Of a DNA stretch of 61,262 nt, positions 41,493 to 50,603 are shown in pieces. The position numbers were made by a program, and so were the translations under genes. Source of the DNA: Nocardiopsis endophytica (GTDB lineage: Bacteria > Actinomycetota > Actinomycetes > Streptosporangiales > Streptosporangiaceae); the NCBI RefSeq assembly GCF_027706725.1, contig NZ_JAQFWQ010000037.1:1-61262 (forward strand), written 5' to 3'. Each line of letters opens with the position of its first letter. Positions within the stretch are counted from its first letter, which is position 1. The notes beneath the pieces were generated by a model. It was not told where the DNA came from and searched no databases. It saw nothing but the letters and a program-made list of their open reading frames with translations.

Positions 41493-42158
41493 TCACCCGG
41501 TGTTCTGCGGGAGGCGCTTCCAGAACCAGGCGGTCCCCGTGATCGCGTCGAAGAGCTGCAGGATCTCGTCCTGGAGCTCCACGTTCGGACTGGAGCAGCT
41601 CACCACCACCCGCTTGTCCAGCCCGGGAACGCGGAACGCCGTGTGCATGAGCACCGCCCGGAACGCCTCCCCTGTGGCCTGGTCGAGCTTGTAGTCGGCC
41701 ACCCCGTACATCCGCCCGCACAGGTCCGCGCCTGACTCGGGCAGCTCCACGACCGTCTTGCGCAGCCAGGTGCCCTCGTCCGCCGTAGAGCTCGGCGGGT
41801 GGATGTAGTCGAGGAGCTTGATCGGGTCCAGCTCGTGCCCCGGCGGCTCGCGGAAGGACATCACGCACACGGTCGCCATGAAGAAGCCGTCCTCGTACCG
41901 CTCCAGCGTCCCCGCCGCCGAGAGCAGCCCGGACGACCGGGAGTCCTGCGCGATCGTCGCCATGGTGGAGAAGACCTCGTTCAGTCTCGACATCTGCTCC
42001 GCGTCGGCGTCGGCCCCTGCGGCCTGGAGCAGCTGACCTCGCAGTTCGGCGATTCCGTCCGCGGACAGGTCGTACTGGGTCCAGGTGTCGGGGATCCCGA
42101 TGTCGAAGCCGATCTCGGCCTCGGGAGGGATCAGCGAGTCTTCGAATGCGTAGGCCAC
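41493..42158 (-). CDS. Hypothetical soluble protein of the type VII-like locus
   Basis: The 221-residue protein has no signal peptide or membrane helix. It begins EIGFDIGIPDTWTQYDLSAD and has alternating helix and strand regions. I do not recognise the family. It could be a chaperone or immunity-type partner of the neighbouring secreted proteins, since it follows the 99-residue Esx-like gene by 57 bp, but no motif supports a specific role. Confidence 0.7.
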   Translation of the reverse strand: MAYAFEDSLIPPEAEIGFDIGIPDTWTQYDLSADGIAELRGQLLQAAGADADAEQMSRLNEVFSTMATIAQDSRSSGLLSAAGTLERYEDGFFMATVCVMSFREPPGHELDPIKLLDYIHPPSSTADEGTWLRKTVVELPESGADLCGRMYGVADYKLDQATGEAFRAVLMHTAFRVPGLDKRVVVSCSSPNVELQDEILQLFDAITGTAWFWKRLPQNTG

Positions 42159-42215
42159 GGGTGCTCCTCAGCGGCGGCGGGCGGGGTTCGGCGGGCGGCG
42201 GGGGCGGGGGCCGGG

Positions 42216-42515
42216 TCAGCCCTCCTCCTCGCCCTCCAGGCTCTTGCCGAGCTCGTCGTCGGCCTCCTTGAAGGAGTCCAGCACCTGGTCGAGCCCTTCG
42301 CTCAGGTCCTTGATGTTCTTCGACATGCGGTCGAACATCGCCTTGCTCTCGCCGATGTAGTCGCTTGCCGCGCCGTCGATGGAGCCCGGTCCGATGTCGC
42401 TGGCCATGTTCTCGGCGTCCTCGTACGAGGAGTCGTCGAAGGTGTCCTTGATGTCGGACAGCCGGTTGCTGATCCGCTGGAGGGTCGTCCCGTCGACGAC
42501 GACCTTCTTGGCCAT
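42216..42515 (-). CDS. Second Esx-like small helical protein
   Basis: The 99-residue acidic helical-hairpin protein has helices around residues 10-40 and 55-95 with no W-x-G; the turn reads GPGSIDGAASDYIGES. The C-terminal tail is Glu-rich. Size and position after the giant protein gene fit a type VII substrate or partner. It is more diverged than the protein at 37824. Confidence 0.7.
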   Translation of the reverse strand: MAKKVVVDGTTLQRISNRLSDIKDTFDDSSYEDAENMASDIGPGSIDGAASDYIGESKAMFDRMSKNIKDLSEGLDQVLDSFKEADDELGKSLEGEEEG

Positions 42516-42621
42516 GGGGAATCACCGTCCGTTCTGGAAGTTCGCAGGGGGAGGGGTCGCGGGGGGTGGAGGGGCCGCCCGGGAGCGGCCGACTCGACAG
42601 CCGGCCGCTCCCGGGTCGGCG

Positions 42622-45600
42622 CTACTCGTCCCTGGGACCGGTGACGACTCGGTCGTCCTCGGTGGTGACGGCTCCCGCTTCGCCGTTCACCGTAATGGTC
42701 CTCTCGCCCTCCTCGACCGCCTCGGCGTCCGACTCGATCCCCGACCCGACCGGGTCCGTGAGGCCGAACTGCTCCTGGAAGGCCTGGGAGAGGTTGTTCC
42801 GCATCTGCTGGTGCGCGAGCTCGTTGAACTGCCCCGCGAACGTCTGGCCGGCCGTGCTCTCGGGCAGGTAGCCGGAGTTCGCGTAGGCGCCTTCGGCGAA
42901 GCCGCGGACGCCTCCCGTGGCGATCTGGGCCACCCCGGTGTAGACGTTGTCCGCGGTGAACTCGTACTCGTCGCTGATGCCCGCCCAGATGAGCTTGGCC
43001 AGCAGGTCGGCGCCGACGTTGGCACCGGCCTTGAGGGCCTCGAGGCGGGCGTTGGAGAGGAATTCCCGGATGTCGCTCAGCGAAGCGTTCCGCGGGTCGG
43101 CGGTCGCCGTTCCCTGCTGCAGGTTGCCGTCCGGGGTCAGGGTGACCGGCTCCTCGCCGTCGGGCCGGTTGTTCAGAGTGGTGGCCTGCCCGTTGGGGTC
43201 GATACCGATACGCCAGCTCTCGGCCACGTTGGCCTCGGTCGTGTAGTTGGGCTTGAAGTCGAGTGCCGTCATGGCGTTGTCGGGGGAGATGTCGACGTCC
43301 GTCGACTGCACCCCGTCCCCGCTGCGGTGTTCGTCGCGGATCTGAACCGACCCGTCGGAATCCTGCGTGACCCTGGTCTCGTTGCCGGGCCCGTTCTGGG
43401 TCGTCGTGGTCGGCATCCCCTCGGCGTCCACGGTCACGTGGTCGTTGCCGCTGCGCACGTCGATCCTGCCGTCGGGGCGGACATCGATGGTGACGCGGTC
43501 CCCGGTCGAGGGGTCGCGGTAGGTGACCGTGGTGTCGTCGAGGGCTCCCGGGCGGATGGACAGCCCGTCGCCGAGGTCGAGGCGCCGACCGTTCTCGGTG
43601 AGGGGGAAGTCCGTCAGCGGGTTGCCGTCTGGGCCGGTCGGGGCCTGGTTCGGTTCCTGCGTCAGTACCGGCGTGTCGCCGTTGGAGACGGTGATGGTTC
43701 CGTCGGGCGAGCGCTCGACCCGGGGCCCAGACCCGTCACCGGAGGGTTCGATCGTCAGGGTGGCCCGATCCTGCACGTACTCGCCCGGAGCGTTCACGTC
43801 GGCCTCGGGCGACCGGTCCACCCGCAGGTTGTCGCCCTCCACCGTGACGCGGCCGCTGTCCTGGCGCGTCACCTGCGGGGCGTTCTCGCTCGGACGGACC
43901 GTCACCTCCGTGGAGCCGGGGGTGCCGTCGGGCGCGTCGGGGCTCTGGCTGTGCGTGGCGCTGAACCCGTCGTGGGCCACCTCGGTCGTCCTCGACTCGG
44001 TGTCCCGGGTCATCGTCGGGGCGTCGACTTCGACCCGGCCGCCGTCGGTCCTCGGCCCCGAGTAGGTCTGCTCCACTGTGGACACGGTCCCCTCGCGGGT
44101 CAGGCTCGACCGTGTCGGACCGCCGTCGGCGCCGTCGGCCGGGCGCTGGCTGACCGGCCCGTTCCCGTTGAAGCTGTGCTCGTAGCCGTTGTGGTCGACG
44201 TTGACCAGCCCGTCGCCGTCGCCCCCGTGGGTGATGGTGCTCTCGCCCAGCAGCGCGTTCTCGTTCTCGATGCGGGTGGTGGACCCGTCGGCGGTGACCT
44301 GGTTGTGGTTCCCGCTGGACTCGAACGACCCCGGGCGCACCTGCGTGGTGTCCCCGTTCGGGCCGTTGACCTGGGCGTGCCCGTCGGCGTGCAGGTCAAG
44401 CGAGGTCGGCCCGTCGGGGCGCACCTCCACGACCGACGGCCGCCCCTGGTCGTCGTAGCGCACCGTGTGCGGGGACGCCTCGTCGGGCTGCTGGACGCGG
44501 GTCGGACCGTCCCGGTCGATCGTGATGGACGGGCCGTCGTCCACGACCGGGCGCCCCTGCGTCCCAGGCGCCTCCGTCTCCGAACCCGGGCGGGCCCCGT
44601 CCGACGGGGACGCGTCGTGCACGGTCTGGGAGGTGGCCTGCACGCCGTCCGGGGTCGCCTCGAACCGGAAGCCGTTGTCCCGGTCCTGCACGGTGACCCC
44701 GTCGGCGTCGGTGTGGGCGGTGAGGCCGCCCGCGCTCTGGTCGACGCCGCCGTCCGGCCGGACGGTGGTCGAAGTGGTCGGGGTCTGCGCGCTCACCGTG
44801 CCGTCGCGGTCGCCGGAGACCGTGGCCGTGCCGTCGGTGAGCGTCGCACCGCCGTCGCCCGGGACGGTGACGGTCGTTCCGTCCGACCCGGTCAGCGTGG
44901 TGTTCTGGCCGGGGCCGACCTCGACTCGGCCCGGGCCGCCGTCGTCGTGCACCGAGGTGCCGTCCGGCAGGTGCGCGGTGCCCTGCCCGTCGGAGTGCTC
45001 GGCCACCGGCCGCCCGTCCGGGGCGGCCACGTCGTGCGTGGCGGCGTGCCCGTCCGGGGAGACGGTGCTGATGTAGTGGTCGTCGCTGGCGTGCCGCCCG
45101 TTGTCGTTCTGGCCGACCTGCAGCCCGTCGGGCGTGCTCGCGCTGGTCGTCCCGTCCGGTGTTGCCTGGGCCTGGAAGCCGCCCGAGTCCATGGTGAGCG
45201 ACCCGTCCGCCCCGTGCGTGACCGTGAGCGTCTCGCCGGACCCGTTCGGCGGCGCGGTCAGCGACACCCCGCCGTCCGTCGGCCGCAGGATCCAGCCGTC
45301 CGGGGACATGGCGCCGTCACCGGGGCGCACGACCGTGCCGTCGGAGGCGGTGAACACCGGGGAGCCGTCCGGCCCGGCCCCCAGCGGCGGCGGTGCCGGG
45401 TGCGTCTCCGGTGTCGGGTACCCGCTGGAGTCGTAGTGCAGGGCCCCGCCCTGCCCGTCGGGAACGCTGACCGACCCGTCGGGGTGCACCGTCCGCTGGG
45501 GCGTGCCGTCCGCGCCGTACTCGTGGGTGCCGCCCTGCCCGTCCGGAACGCTCAGCGTCCCGTCCGGGTTCAGCGTGAAGTCGGGGTGGGACACGGTCCC

Positions 45601-48477
45601 GTCGGGCGAGGCCGTGGTGGCGCCCGCGGTGACGCTGCCGTCCGGGTTGCCGGTGGCGGAGCTGGTGTTCACCGCCTGGTGGTTCGCGTCGTACTGGGTG
45701 TTGGTGTAGGTGGTGCCGCCGTCCCCGGACGGGTCGATCCGGGTGCCCGCGGCCACGCCGTTGCCCTGCGGCCCGTCGGGCGTCGTGTGGATCTGGAGGT
45801 CGGTGGTGTGACCGGGCAGGGACGAGTCCTGCTGGACGCGCACGCCGCCGTCGTTCACCGAGGCGGAGCCGTTCTCGTTGGAGACGGTCAGGCCGCCGCT
45901 GTCGGCGTTGTAGTTGTGCGACGTGCCGTTGGGCGACTGGACGCGGTGGCCGCCCTGGCCGACGGAGGCGGTGGTCCCGCCCGGGGTCTGAACGGAGGTC
46001 GCGTGCGCGGCGCCCGCCGCGCCGAGGGCCGCGGTGGCCCCGCCGCCCGCCTGCAGGACGGTGGTCTGGTCGGCGTCGCCGGTGACGGTGACGGGGGAGT
46101 CGGCGTCGGCGGGGACCTCGACCCGGGGGCCGTTGGGCCCGGACAGGTCGGTGCCGCCGCCGGGCCGGGGGGTGGCCGAGACCGGGCCGGCCTCCCCGTC
46201 GACGGCCACCGAGCCGTCCGAGGCGTCCACGCGGGGCGCGGTGCTGCCGTCGGCGCCGGTCACCGTGGCCTGGCCGTCGGAGTCGACGTGGACCGAGCCG
46301 CCGCCGTCCTGGGTGACCGTGTAGCCGTCGCCCCCCGCGTCCACGGTGGTCGGGGGCCCGTCGCCGCCGGTGAGGACCGCCTGGCCCTGCTGGGACAGGT
46401 CGGCGCTGAAGGGCGACCCCGCCGTGGTGCCGTCGTCCAGGGCGGCCGGGGTGTGGTCGTAGGAGGCGCCGGGCGCGTTCGGGTCGGAGGTGTCCATCGT
46501 GAACGAGCCCTGGCCGCCCTCGGTGGTGATGCCCGTGTCGGAGACCGTGGTGGAGGTGGCGTCCACGGGGGCGTCCAGGCCGCGCCCGTCCACCCCGGGG
46601 GTGCCCTGGTTCTCGGTGTGCACGGTGGTGGTGCCCGACCCGCTGTCGGTGGAGACCTGGTAGCCGCTGCCGTGGCTGTCGGTGACCGTGCGGTCGGTGC
46701 CCAGGACGCCGCCGTCGGAGTCGAAGTGCGTGGACACCTGGGAGCCGTCCGGCAGGTCCGTCGTGGCGCTCTGGTCGGCGCCCTCGCGTGCGGGGGAGTC
46801 GGGGAAGCCCGGCTCGGAGGTGTTCTGGGTGCCGCCGTCGCCGGCCGGGTCCGGGGCGGGGGTGCCGTCCGGGGTGGGCGCGTCGTTCGCGGACACGTCG
46901 GCGGGGGAGGAGTCCCCGGCCGAAGTGTCGATCGGGGACACGTCCGCCGTCCCGCCGGTGTCCGTGCCTCCCCCGGTGGTGGAGAAGTCTCCGCCCGATG
47001 TGGAGAGGTCCCCGCCGGTGGTGGAGAAGTCCCCGCCGGTGGTGGAGAAGTCCCCGCCCGATGTGGAGAAGTCCCCGCTCGGCGTGGAGAGGTCGCCGCC
47101 GGTGGTCGAGAAGTCCCCGCCCGACGTGGAGTCCGGGACCGTGGAACCCGAGGACGAGACGTCGGAGGTCGGGGCCGACGACCCCCCGGAGGAGTCGCCC
47201 GACCCGCCGCTGATGCTGGTCGTCGTCCCGTCCCCGGTGCTGACAGATCCCCCGTCGCCGGAGAAGTCGCTGGTCACCCCGCCGAAGTCGCCGGAGGTGG
47301 AGGGGGTGCCGGTCAGGTCGCCGCCGCCGACCGCCGCGCTGAACGCGTTGTGGTCGTGCCCGGCCTGCACGGCCCCGCCGGGCGCACCGCTGATGGTGCT
47401 GAAGGCGACGCTGTCCCACTTGATGTTGTCGAACGCGCCGTTGCCGCTGTCGATGTTGCCCGCGGCCTGCAGCATCACGTCGGAGGCGCCGCTGAAGGCG
47501 GCGTCGCGCCCGGCGCTGATGCCCACGTCGAGGGTCAGGCTCAGCTTGGGGCTGTTGCGGAACGTGCCCGCCGAGATGGCCGACGCCGTGTTGCCCAGGC
47601 GGTTGGTGACGGTGCTCAGGCCCGTGCGGTTGAGCGCGCTGTTCGTCATCCCGGAGATGGCGTTGCGGACGGTCCCCATCCGCGTGGTCACCGCCATGGA
47701 GGCGCCCTTGAGGGCGTTGCCGAACTTGCCCGCCGAGGCGAGGGCGCGCACGCCCGGGATGACGGAGAGCAGGTCCAGCCCGAGGGTGAGGAAGGTCTCC
47801 AGGTTGAAGCCGAGCTTGCCGCGGTTGTACAGGCTGGTGACGCTCACCAGCAGCGCGGCCAGGCCGATGATGATGCCGACGACCGGGACGAAGATGGCGA
47901 CGATGCCGAGGATGACCATCGCCACCGCGTAGATGATCGGGTTCTCCTCGATCCACTGGACGATGCCGTTCCAGCCGTCCAGGAACTTGTCCCAGCCGTC
48001 CCGGGTGGCGTCGTTCAGCTTGTCCTTGGCGTCGTCCGCCGCGTCGTTCATCGTGGAGAGGACGCCGCTGAGGCGGTCGGCGTAGACCTCCTTCTTGTCG
48101 TCCTCCCACTCCTCCTCGTCCTTGGCGTTCGCCTTGGCGGTCTGGGCGTCGGTGATGATCTCCCAGCTCTGCTCGCGGGCGGTCTCCAGGGCGTTGCCCC
48201 AGATCCGGAAGGCGTCCTCGGCCTTGCTGTAGGAGTCCTCGGCGTCGTCCAGCAGGTCCGGCAGGCGGCCGATCAGCTCCTTGAGGGCGTCCATGGCGTC
48301 GCCCTCGCCGAGTTCGTCGTTCTTCAGGCTCCGAACGTCGCTCGCGGCGACCCGGCAGGAGCTGGCGAGCTTGCTGAAATGCTCCTTGAGGTCGTCGGGG
48401 TCGGTGGTCGTCCAGGGGACGGGGTCGCTTCCATGCCCCAGGATGTGCCATTCAGCCTCGCGCTCGGACCTGCTCAC
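42622..48477 (-). CDS. Giant putative type VII substrate with PDG repeats
   Basis: From the GTG at 48477 the protein has 1951 residues. Residues 20-170 are an acidic helical region like LXG/WXG N-termini. Residues 181-213 form a long hydrophobic segment, and more hydrophobic helices follow to about 300. Residues 450-505 are eight seven-residue GGDFSTT-type repeats in an S/T/G-rich linker. Residues about 510-1730 hold about two dozen PDG-x-(V/T/L) turns spaced like a beta-solenoid. The final 220 residues are a distinct helical domain of unknown type. It resembles polymorphic-toxin or surface-fibre design, but no toxin motif is recognised. The first gene of the leftward cluster, divergent from the LysM gene. 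Confidence 0.75.
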   Translation of the reverse strand: MSRSEREAEWHILGHGSDPVPWTTTDPDDLKEHFSKLASSCRVAASDVRSLKNDELGEGDAMDALKELIGRLPDLLDDAEDSYSKAEDAFRIWGNALETAREQSWEIITDAQTAKANAKDEEEWEDDKKEVYADRLSGVLSTMNDAADDAKDKLNDATRDGWDKFLDGWNGIVQWIEENPIIYAVAMVILGIVAIFVPVVGIIIGLAALLVSVTSLYNRGKLGFNLETFLTLGLDLLSVIPGVRALASAGKFGNALKGASMAVTTRMGTVRNAISGMTNSALNRTGLSTVTNRLGNTASAISAGTFRNSPKLSLTLDVGISAGRDAAFSGASDVMLQAAGNIDSGNGAFDNIKWDSVAFSTISGAPGGAVQAGHDHNAFSAAVGGGDLTGTPSTSGDFGGVTSDFSGDGGSVSTGDGTTTSISGGSGDSSGGSSAPTSDVSSSGSTVPDSTSGGDFSTTGGDLSTPSGDFSTSGGDFSTTGGDFSTTGGDLSTSGGDFSTTGGGTDTGGTADVSPIDTSAGDSSPADVSANDAPTPDGTPAPDPAGDGGTQNTSEPGFPDSPAREGADQSATTDLPDGSQVSTHFDSDGGVLGTDRTVTDSHGSGYQVSTDSGSGTTTVHTENQGTPGVDGRGLDAPVDATSTTVSDTGITTEGGQGSFTMDTSDPNAPGASYDHTPAALDDGTTAGSPFSADLSQQGQAVLTGGDGPPTTVDAGGDGYTVTQDGGGSVHVDSDGQATVTGADGSTAPRVDASDGSVAVDGEAGPVSATPRPGGGTDLSGPNGPRVEVPADADSPVTVTGDADQTTVLQAGGGATAALGAAGAAHATSVQTPGGTTASVGQGGHRVQSPNGTSHNYNADSGGLTVSNENGSASVNDGGVRVQQDSSLPGHTTDLQIHTTPDGPQGNGVAAGTRIDPSGDGGTTYTNTQYDANHQAVNTSSATGNPDGSVTAGATTASPDGTVSHPDFTLNPDGTLSVPDGQGGTHEYGADGTPQRTVHPDGSVSVPDGQGGALHYDSSGYPTPETHPAPPPLGAGPDGSPVFTASDGTVVRPGDGAMSPDGWILRPTDGGVSLTAPPNGSGETLTVTHGADGSLTMDSGGFQAQATPDGTTSASTPDGLQVGQNDNGRHASDDHYISTVSPDGHAATHDVAAPDGRPVAEHSDGQGTAHLPDGTSVHDDGGPGRVEVGPGQNTTLTGSDGTTVTVPGDGGATLTDGTATVSGDRDGTVSAQTPTTSTTVRPDGGVDQSAGGLTAHTDADGVTVQDRDNGFRFEATPDGVQATSQTVHDASPSDGARPGSETEAPGTQGRPVVDDGPSITIDRDGPTRVQQPDEASPHTVRYDDQGRPSVVEVRPDGPTSLDLHADGHAQVNGPNGDTTQVRPGSFESSGNHNQVTADGSTTRIENENALLGESTITHGGDGDGLVNVDHNGYEHSFNGNGPVSQRPADGADGGPTRSSLTREGTVSTVEQTYSGPRTDGGRVEVDAPTMTRDTESRTTEVAHDGFSATHSQSPDAPDGTPGSTEVTVRPSENAPQVTRQDSGRVTVEGDNLRVDRSPEADVNAPGEYVQDRATLTIEPSGDGSGPRVERSPDGTITVSNGDTPVLTQEPNQAPTGPDGNPLTDFPLTENGRRLDLGDGLSIRPGALDDTTVTYRDPSTGDRVTIDVRPDGRIDVRSGNDHVTVDAEGMPTTTTQNGPGNETRVTQDSDGSVQIRDEHRSGDGVQSTDVDISPDNAMTALDFKPNYTTEANVAESWRIGIDPNGQATTLNNRPDGEEPVTLTPDGNLQQGTATADPRNASLSDIREFLSNARLEALKAGANVGADLLAKLIWAGISDEYEFTADNVYTGVAQIATGGVRGFAEGAYANSGYLPESTAGQTFAGQFNELAHQQMRNNLSQAFQEQFGLTDPVGSGIESDAEAVEEGERTITVNGEAGAVTTEDDRVVTGPRDE
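46963..47130 (-). repeat. Eight tandem 21-bp units inside the giant gene
   Basis: Each unit encodes a seven-residue STxGGDF/L repeat. Units differ at a few bases. Such in-frame tandem arrays can change copy number between strains without breaking the frame. Confidence 0.8.
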
Positions 48478-48801
48478 GTCGCCTGGCTCTCCTTCTCCTG
48501 GTCGGTCGGGGCGGCCGCCGGGTCGGCCGCGCTCCGTCCCTACGGGCGGGGGGTTCACTGCGCATGTACGGACGCGCGCCGTGCCGGGTTCACCCGCTTT
48601 CGGGCGGGATCCGCGTCCGCGCAGCGGTTTTCGACGCGTGCGGCGCCGGGTGCGTTCCGTGCGCGCCGGGTGGGGTTTCCGTCACCGCGGCCCCGCCGCC
48701 CGAGTGAACCCCCGGCGCCGGGTTTCCGTACCCTGTCCTGGACCCCCAACCCGCCCCCATCGGGGCGGTGACCAGGAATCCGGGCAATTCGGGAGCGGCG
48801 A
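48478..48801. promoter_or_regulatory. Divergent promoter region with three GGTTCAC sites
   Basis: This 324-bp region separates the giant gene and the LysM gene. GGTTCAC occurs at 48552-48558 and 48587-48593 and, reversed, at 48704-48710. They may be half-sites of one regulator. No small gene is convincing here. Confidence 0.35.
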
Positions 48802-50403
48802 GTGAGCGGGACGCGGACGGCACTTCAGGCGGGAATCGGCGCCACCGCGCTGGTCGGCGCCGTGCTCGCGGGGCTCGCCGTGCCGGTCGCCGCCGCCCCG
48901 CCCGCGCTGGCCGACCCACAGCCGTCGACGAGCGCCGAGGCGCCGCCGCCCGAGGAGACCCCCGAACCCGAGCCGGAGGAGACCCCCGAGCCGGAGCCCG
49001 AGCCCGAACCGGTGCAGCAGCCGCAGCCGGTCCAGCCCGACTACAGCATGTGCCGGGAGGTCAAGTACTACACCGTCCCGCCCGACGAGACCCGGGGCCT
49101 GTTCGGGCTGGCCGAGGACCTGCTCGGAGATGAGCGGCGCAGCTCCGACATCGAACAGCTCAACTCCGGCCGCACCCAGCCCGACGGGTGGGCGCTGGAC
49201 GACAGCGGCTCCATCCGCCCCGGCTGGCACCTGGTCCTGCCCTACGACGCCGATGGCCAGGGCGTGCAGACCGGCACCGACCCGCTGTGCATCATCGCCG
49301 CCGACCAGGCCGCAGCCCAGGGCGGGCCGCCGCCCTCGCCGCCCGTGCCGCCGTCGGCGGCCCCCATCCCCGCCGAGTCCCCCTCGCCGTCCGCCTCCCC
49401 GTCGGAGGGCGCCGCCGACCAGCCCAAGGGCCTGCGCGACCGGATGGGCGACCTGGACCCGATGATGCTCGCCGGCGGCCTGGGCGTCCTGATCGTGCTG
49501 ACGGTCGTCGCGCTGTTCTGGAAGCCCATCTTCACCGCCGTGGCGTGGCCGTTCCGCAAGATCGCCGCGCTGCCGTGGCGCAGACCGCGCCCGCCCCGGT
49601 TCGTGCGCACCCGCCGCCGTCGCCGCCTGCGCGACGAGGTGACCGACCGGATCGAGGCCGACCGCGGCTCCTCGCGCCGCGCCGGGCTGGCCCTGGTGGA
49701 GCTGGTGAACGCCCCCGCCGAGGTGCCCGCCCGCCCGGTGGCCATCCTCACCGCGGGGGAGAGCGTCAAGGCCGTCGTCCCGGCCAACGCGACCCCGCCG
49801 GTGTCGTCGTGGACGGTGCTGGACGCGACCACCTGGCAGTACGTGAAGAGCAAGTCGGCCACCCAGGCCGTCAAGTTCAACACGATGACCCAGACCGCCA
49901 CCGGCCTCTCCTCGACCCTGGGCACCCTGGTGGGGCTGGGCCTGACCCCCGACGAGGACGGCGGCGAGCAGGTGTTCGTCGACTTCACCTGGCTGGACGG
50001 GCTGCTCGCGATCGCCGGGCACCGCCTGGTGGCCGAGGACGCGCTCGACGTGGTCGCCGACGGCCTGCGCCAGCGCGGGCTGCGGGTCTCCGAGGTGGAG
50101 GACGGGCAGCGGCTGCGCGACGTCCTGCCGCCCGCCGACCGGACCGTGCCGGACACCCCGGGGACCGGCGGCGACCCGATCACCGGCCCACGCGACCCCG
50201 ACCGCCGCCACGCCGTGCTGGTCTACCGCCCGCTCGACCCCGACGAGGAGGAGGCCGTGCGCACCCTGCCGTCGAACACGCTGGTGGTGGCCCTGGGCTC
50301 CTCGCGCGCCGCGCGCTGGCAGTGGACCGCCGGGGAGGACGGCTACCTGGACACCGGGGCGATCGGCCTGCGCGTGGCGCTGCGCCACCCGGCGGCGACC
50401 TAG
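48802..50403 (+). CDS. Type VII-locus membrane protein with signal sequence and LysM-like domain
   Basis: The 533-residue protein has an N-terminal signal or anchor (residues 1-36), a Pro/Glu-rich stretch with PEPEP repeats (to about 80) and a LysM-like fold (about 84-155, YYTVPPDE to GWHLVLP). A Pro-rich linker, one transmembrane helix (about 222-245) and a basic then globular cytoplasmic domain (about 260-533) follow. It could anchor the secretion machine to peptidoglycan. I recognise no exact family for the cytoplasmic domain. GTG start. Two R62 palindromes follow its stop. Confidence 0.75.
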   Translation: MSGTRTALQAGIGATALVGAVLAGLAVPVAAAPPALADPQPSTSAEAPPPEETPEPEPEETPEPEPEPEPVQQPQPVQPDYSMCREVKYYTVPPDETRGLFGLAEDLLGDERRSSDIEQLNSGRTQPDGWALDDSGSIRPGWHLVLPYDADGQGVQTGTDPLCIIAADQAAAQGGPPPSPPVPPSAAPIPAESPSPSASPSEGAADQPKGLRDRMGDLDPMMLAGGLGVLIVLTVVALFWKPIFTAVAWPFRKIAALPWRRPRPPRFVRTRRRRRLRDEVTDRIEADRGSSRRAGLALVELVNAPAEVPARPVAILTAGESVKAVVPANATPPVSSWTVLDATTWQYVKSKSATQAVKFNTMTQTATGLSSTLGTLVGLGLTPDEDGGEQVFVDFTWLDGLLAIAGHRLVAEDALDVVADGLRQRGLRVSEVEDGQRLRDVLPPADRTVPDTPGTGGDPITGPRDPDRRHAVLVYRPLDPDEEEAVRTLPSNTLVVALGSSRAARWQWTAGEDGYLDTGAIGLRVALRHPAAT

Positions 50404-50434
50404 GAACCCGCGCGGACGGGCGGGTGCGCTCGTC

Positions 50435-50496
50435 GTTGATCTCGGGGAACCCGGGGTTGAACCGGACACGATAAGCCCGACTTCCCCGAGATCAAC
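50435..50496. repeat. 62-bp palindromic element R62 type b, copy 2 (inverted)
   Basis: The reverse complement matches 33107-33168 at 57 of 62 positions. It begins 31 bp after the LysM gene stop. Confidence 0.88.
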
Positions 50497-50525
50497 ACCA
50501 GTGCGCCCCGCACCGCCGCCCCCTC

Positions 50526-50587
50526 GTTGATCTCGGGGGAAACGACGCTTCCGGGCCGCCTTTAGGGGCGCTTTTCCCGAGATCAAC
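50526..50587. repeat. 62-bp palindromic element R62 type a, copy 2
   Basis: It matches 33016-33077 at 57 of 62 positions in the same orientation and ends 16 bp before the stop of the convergent membrane protein gene. Confidence 0.88.
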
Positions 50588-50603
50588 GGCGCAGGGGCGG
50601 CGT

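Noticed and set aside
46963-47130. Possible CRISPR-like array
   Set aside because: The units are 21 bp, contiguous and in frame, with no spacers and no cas genes.
42379-48771. Very long open frame (over 2100 codons) on the plus strand opposite the giant gene
   Set aside because: It is an antisense shadow caused by GC-biased codons; its translation is a Val/Gly/Arg/Asp-rich string with no domains, while the minus strand shows real repeats and helices.
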